64,000 bases of DNA from Actinomadura macrotermitis (lineage in GTDB: Bacteria; Actinomycetota; Actinomycetes; Streptosporangiales; Streptosporangiaceae): contig NZ_WEGH01000001.1 of the NCBI RefSeq assembly GCF_009604375.1, positions 1,302,001-1,366,000 on the forward strand. The letters run 5' to 3'. Of the stretch, positions 63,807-64,000 are shown one piece after another. The position numbers and the translations under genes were made by a program. Position 1 is the first letter of the stretch, and each line of letters opens with the position of its first letter. Below the pieces are notes generated by a model. That model had not been told where the DNA came from, did no database searches, and saw only the letters and a list, made by a program, of their open reading frames with translations.

Positions 63807-63839
63807 CAACAACAGCAGACATACGGAGGACGGTAGTGA

Positions 63840-64000
63840 GTGTCCAACGATAAGGAACAGGTCCACAACAGGATCGCGGTGCTGAGAGCCGAGCGCGGTG
63901 TCTCCCGCCGCGCCCTGGCCGACGCCCTCGGCGTCCACTACCAGACGATCGGCTACCTCGAACGCGGCGAGTACAGCCCGAGCCTGCACCTCGCCCTGCG
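63840..64000 (+). CDS. XRE-family regulator, 3' end outside window
   Basis: First 53 codons only. HTH: NRIAVLRAERGVSRRALADALGVHYQTIGYLERGEYSPSLHLAL, typical of short XRE proteins (YozG type) that usually precede a small membrane protein. GTG at 63840; GGAGG is 10 bases upstream, while a GTG at 63836 in another frame, at 6 bases, opens a five-codon frame that would overlap it. The rest is beyond the window. Confidence 0.85.
   Translation, partial: MSNDKEQVHNRIAVLRAERGVSRRALADALGVHYQTIGYLERGEYSPSLHLAL

Overview
The window is very GC-rich, densely packed and almost free of mobile DNA. It looks like core chromosome of a filamentous actinobacterium, most likely a Thermomonosporaceae/Streptosporangiales relative such as Actinomadura (an inference from gene content, not from a marker gene). 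The evidence is a four-gene conservon (sensor kinase, roadblock, DUF742, small GTPase), an F420-type LLM oxidoreductase, Ser/Thr protein kinases, a SigE-family sigma factor, DUF6458, DUF1206 and DUF1345 membrane proteins, and many GTG starts with 4-base overlaps.

Region 1 (1-8000) is amino-acid biosynthesis: a citramalate synthase cut by the window edge, a DUF2262-like protein, ilvE, leuB and serA on the minus strand. A cobalamin riboswitch with cbtB-cbtA and a FhuF-like [2Fe-2S] protein lie between leuB and serA. Region 2 (8000-14000) holds a thymidylate-synthase-like protein, a padR-ABC-FtsX operon with a perfect palindrome at its promoter, and an unrecognised protein. Region 3 (14000-17500) is ilvB-ilvN-ilvC. 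Both ilvB and cimA are preceded by a short leader peptide rich in Ile/Val/Leu codons and a T-tailed terminator, so both look attenuated by branched-chain amino-acid supply. The two leader peptides resemble each other.

Region 4 (17500-28300) has two large membrane GGDEF-EAL proteins, a PQQ-type dehydrogenase lipoprotein, and gatC-gatA-gatB for Gln-tRNA/Asn-tRNA amidation. Region 5 (28400-37000) contains ligA, a short MetE-like methionine synthase, an LLM oxidoreductase, mnmA and a cysteine desulfurase (sulfur donor for tRNA thiolation), with DUF695-like and DUF1206 genes between the last two. Region 6 (37000-46700) has a TetR/MFS pair with a clear operator, a Ser/Thr kinase with a DUF3298-like outer domain, etfBA, and a run of three kinase-fold genes, the last of which is a membrane pseudokinase.

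Region 7 (46700-56300) holds an acyl-ACP desaturase behind a palindrome, an SDR, the conservon with a second, divergent roadblock gene, a divergent HxlR/reductase pair, an enoyl-CoA hydratase and two membrane proteins. Region 8 (56400-64000) has a SNF2 helicase-SWIM pair, an M55 aminopeptidase, a SigE-type sigma factor with a membrane partner, a secreted lipase, and the start of an XRE regulator cut by the window edge.

I saw no tRNA, rRNA, IS element, prophage or CRISPR array. The most interesting signals are the paired attenuators, a GTCTCA dyad shared by branched-chain gene promoters, the thymidylate-synthase-like protein, and the kinase/pseudokinase tandem that shares one membrane module.
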